Below the pieces are notes generated by a model. The model searched no databases and was not told the DNA's origin. It worked only from the letters and a program-made list of their open reading frames with translations. The position numbers were made by a program, and so were the translations under genes. Below, in pieces: positions 49,311-51,374 of a stretch of 51,374 nt of DNA. Every line of letters begins with the position of its first letter. The first letter of the stretch is position 1. The stretch spans positions 1 to 51,374 of the forward strand of contig JAOUJZ010000011.1 of the NCBI GenBank assembly GCA_029882915.1, read 5' to 3'. The DNA is from Gammaproteobacteria bacterium (GTDB lineage Bacteria; Pseudomonadota; Gammaproteobacteria; Nitrosococcales; Methylophagaceae).

Positions 49311-50954
49311 ATGTCAGCAAGTAACCGTATTTACACCCTTCCATTACACCTAGCCAATCAGATCGCTGCCGGTGAAGTTATAGAACGCCCAGCATCTGTC
49401 GTTAAAGAATTAATTGAAAATAGTATTGATGCCGGTGCAAGCCAAATTACTATTGATATAGAAGGTGCTGGCAACCAATTAATCCGGGTTCGCGACAATG
49501 GTTTTGGTATTCATCCTGAAGATCTAGCTCTGGCTCTCAGCCGTCATGCCACCAGCAAATTACATTCAAGCGAACAGCTCAGTCATATTGACAGTTTAGG
49601 ATTTCGTGGTGAGGCATTGCCCAGTATCGCTTCAGTGTCAGAATTGTCACTCCGTTCGCGCCAGCAAGACAGTGACTGTGGCTGGCAAATTTCTGGGGAC
49701 AATGATATTCCAAACCCGGTAGCACATCCTATTGGCACAACAGTGGAAGTACGTGAACTTTTTTTTAATGTCCCCGCACGCCGTCATTTTTTGCGCGGCA
49801 ATAAAACAGAACAACACCACATAACCACTACCTTGTATCGTCTAGCCTTATGTCAGTTTGAAATAGGATTCCAATGCCAGCTATCGGCATCAACTACCCT
49901 CAAGCTGCCCGCTGCTGTTACACCTGAACAACAACAACAACGTGTCGCTAAAATTTGTGGCAAGGCATTTATCAATAACAGTCTGTATATTCAGCAACAG
50001 TATGATGATATTGAACTCAGTGGTTGGCTAGGCAAAGCAGAAGCCCATCGTCCGCAAACAGATGTGCACTATTTTTTTATAAATGGCCGCGTCATTCGTG
50101 ATCGAGTGATCAATCATGCTATTAGACAGGCATACGCTGACATGATTCCTTCCGGTCGCTATCCTGCTTTTGTATTGTATTTAACTATGCCACTGGATCG
50201 GGTCGATATCAATGTTCACCCGACCAAACATGAAGTGCGTTTCCGTGATGCCAGACTGGTTCATGGCTTAATTACTCGTGCCTTACAAGATGCATTAGCA
50301 TCAAGTGCACCCTCGCAAACATTCTCAAGCTCCGAACCACAATCAAACAAACCAACTCCAAACGTTGTTGCTGATAACTCCACCCCTTATCAAACACGAA
50401 GCGACTTTCCCAGCCAAGATAGTGCACTGAAGGATTTTGGCACTATTAGCATCCTGATTCATCAACGTTATGCCATCACTCAATCCAGTCAGGGATGTTT
50501 ATTACTTGATTTGCAAAAGGCACAACGCCTGTTACGTCAGCAGCAATTACATCACGCTATAGAATCTGATTCACTTAGTTCACGTCCAATTCTGGTGCCA
50601 ATCAAAGTGGAGTTGACTCCAGAAGCACTGCAATCAATCATTCAACATCAACAACTATTAGCAACGCTGGGCTTTAGTTTTCAGTTTAATAAGTCTGATT
50701 TAATTATTAAGTCCATTCCCAGTTTATTGGTACAGGTTGATGTCAATGAACTGATCTGCGCACTGGCTACCACACTCCTTGATCAAAATATCACCATCAA
50801 CCGACTTACGCTCTTTTTAGAACAACGACTGCCATTGACTCCTGTACACAATGTGCAGCAGGCAGAAATGATCGTCAACCAACTTTCCACCATGGTTAAA
50901 ACAGAAGAATGGTGTCGTATACTTGATCAAAAAACACTTAGTAGCTTATTCTGA
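49311..50954 (+). CDS. mutL: DNA mismatch repair protein MutL
   Basis: GHKL ATPase that links MutS mismatch recognition to strand incision. 547 residues, shorter than the E. coli protein of 615; the linker (about 335-375) is short. N-terminal motifs are IAAGEVIERPASVVKELIEN, DNGFGI and the GFRGEALPSIASVS lid region. The C-terminal dimerisation domain (about 380-547) shows no obvious DQHA(X)2E(X)4E endonuclease motif. If MutL here is non-endonuclease, a MutH would be expected elsewhere. Confidence 0.96.
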   Translation: MSASNRIYTLPLHLANQIAAGEVIERPASVVKELIENSIDAGASQITIDIEGAGNQLIRVRDNGFGIHPEDLALALSRHATSKLHSSEQLSHIDSLGFRGEALPSIASVSELSLRSRQQDSDCGWQISGDNDIPNPVAHPIGTTVEVRELFFNVPARRHFLRGNKTEQHHITTTLYRLALCQFEIGFQCQLSASTTLKLPAAVTPEQQQQRVAKICGKAFINNSLYIQQQYDDIELSGWLGKAEAHRPQTDVHYFFINGRVIRDRVINHAIRQAYADMIPSGRYPAFVLYLTMPLDRVDINVHPTKHEVRFRDARLVHGLITRALQDALASSAPSQTFSSSEPQSNKPTPNVVADNSTPYQTRSDFPSQDSALKDFGTISILIHQRYAITQSSQGCLLLDLQKAQRLLRQQQLHHAIESDSLSSRPILVPIKVELTPEALQSIIQHQQLLATLGFSFQFNKSDLIIKSIPSLLVQVDVNELICALATTLLDQNITINRLTLFLEQRLPLTPVHNVQQAEMIVNQLSTMVKTEEWCRILDQKTLSSLF

Positions 50955-50987
50955 TTATCAAGCTGTTTTTTAATTCAGGGAAAACTT

Positions 50988-51374
50988 ATGGCAACATCTG
51001 GACGATCTAAACCTTCAATCTTCCCTGCATTGTTGGCATTAATACTATCGATGCTGATCGGTTATTTTTTATACTCTAATCTTGAATCATCAAGACAAGA
51101 TCATCTCATTGGCCCGCCAATTGAAATTATTGACCCGCAACCGCCATTAACAGTCATAAAACCCGGATCAGCGCCCCCATCAAGTGAGCAAATCATTGAG
51201 CAAGAAGCCAAAGCTTTTATAGATGCTCTTGCCAAATCTCAAGATACCCCTATTACCGTTGATGAACATCAGGATCAGTTTGTACGTCATGACAGTGTTA
51301 TTGTCCTGTCAGAAGCCGATACCACCATTGATACTGGTGACCAAACATTATCTATTAAAGATATTCTTCAATCG
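50988..51374 (+). CDS. Membrane-anchored protein of unknown function (3' end outside window)
   Basis: The first 129 codons of a gene that runs off the window. The ATG follows an AGGGAAAA ribosome site 34 bp after mutL. The N-terminus has a short basic stretch, one membrane segment (about 11-29), then an extracytoplasmic Pro-rich and acidic region (PPIEIIDPQPPLTVIKPGSA at about 44-63). I do not recognise it. In many gammaproteobacteria miaA occupies this position; this is not MiaA, whose start has a P-loop. Confidence 0.7.
   Translation, partial: MATSGRSKPSIFPALLALILSMLIGYFLYSNLESSRQDHLIGPPIEIIDPQPPLTVIKPGSAPPSSEQIIEQEAKAFIDALAKSQDTPITVDEHQDQFVRHDSVIVLSEADTTIDTGDQTLSIKDILQS

Overview
The window reads as core chromosome of a Gram-negative gammaproteobacterium. 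Supporting features are lipid-asymmetry (Mla) and LolA outer-membrane systems, type IV pilus motors, Orn, and a queG-nnr-tsaE-amidase-mutL block in familiar gammaproteobacterial order. Base composition is moderately AT-rich by eye. An MxaD-like periplasmic protein (a methanol-dehydrogenase accessory family), SoxCD-type sulfur oxidation genes and System II cytochrome c maturation point to a methylotrophic or sulfur-oxidising relative of Methylophaga (Thiotrichales/Piscirickettsiaceae). That placement is inference from gene content and protein style, not from a database match. I saw no prophage, IS element, CRISPR array or rRNA gene. There is one tRNA, tRNA-Arg(CCG).

Layout. Positions 1-4.4 kb (minus strand) hold a cytochrome c4 gene, its terminator, then resB-ccsB-dsbA, which together make, fold and attach haem to periplasmic c-type cytochromes. 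Positions 4.5-6.9 kb (plus) hold engB followed closely by soxC and a monohaem soxD-like gene. Glycogen phosphorylase (7.0-9.5 kb) is followed by a strong hairpin, a tRNA-Arg and a DUF2927 gene that has no ordinary start codon after the tRNA. Next come an OmpA-type lipoprotein and pilU/pilT (minus), then yggS-proC-yggT and metX-metW-pyrE (plus). A TauE/SafE exporter and a DUF4124 coiled-coil protein are followed by a long minus-strand series, mlaFEDCB-ibaG-murA-hisG-hisD-hisC.

From 27.8 kb a plus-strand pair encodes an MxaD-like protein and a seven-bladed YVTN beta-propeller lipoprotein. A perfect intrinsic terminator lies inside the lipoprotein's signal-peptide codons. An HDOD protein, rsmJ and a small decayed gene (31.2-31.8 kb, one frameshift and two stops) follow. 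ftsK-lolA-rarA run on the minus strand. trxB, a universal stress protein and an LplT-like MFS carrier run on the plus strand. A small cytochrome c coupled to an M48 peptidase runs on the minus strand. The last 10.6 kb hold orn, a 7TM diguanylate cyclase, an orphan histidine kinase, queG (minus), nnr, tsaE, an AMIN/LysM amidase, mutL and the start of an unrecognised membrane-anchored protein.

No clearly new multi-gene system is evident. The points most worth a second look are the start of the DUF2927 gene against the tRNA, the terminator embedded in the YVTN gene, the MxaD/YVTN pair, the cytochrome/M48 pair, the engB-soxCD linkage, and the two signalling genes lying between orn and queG.
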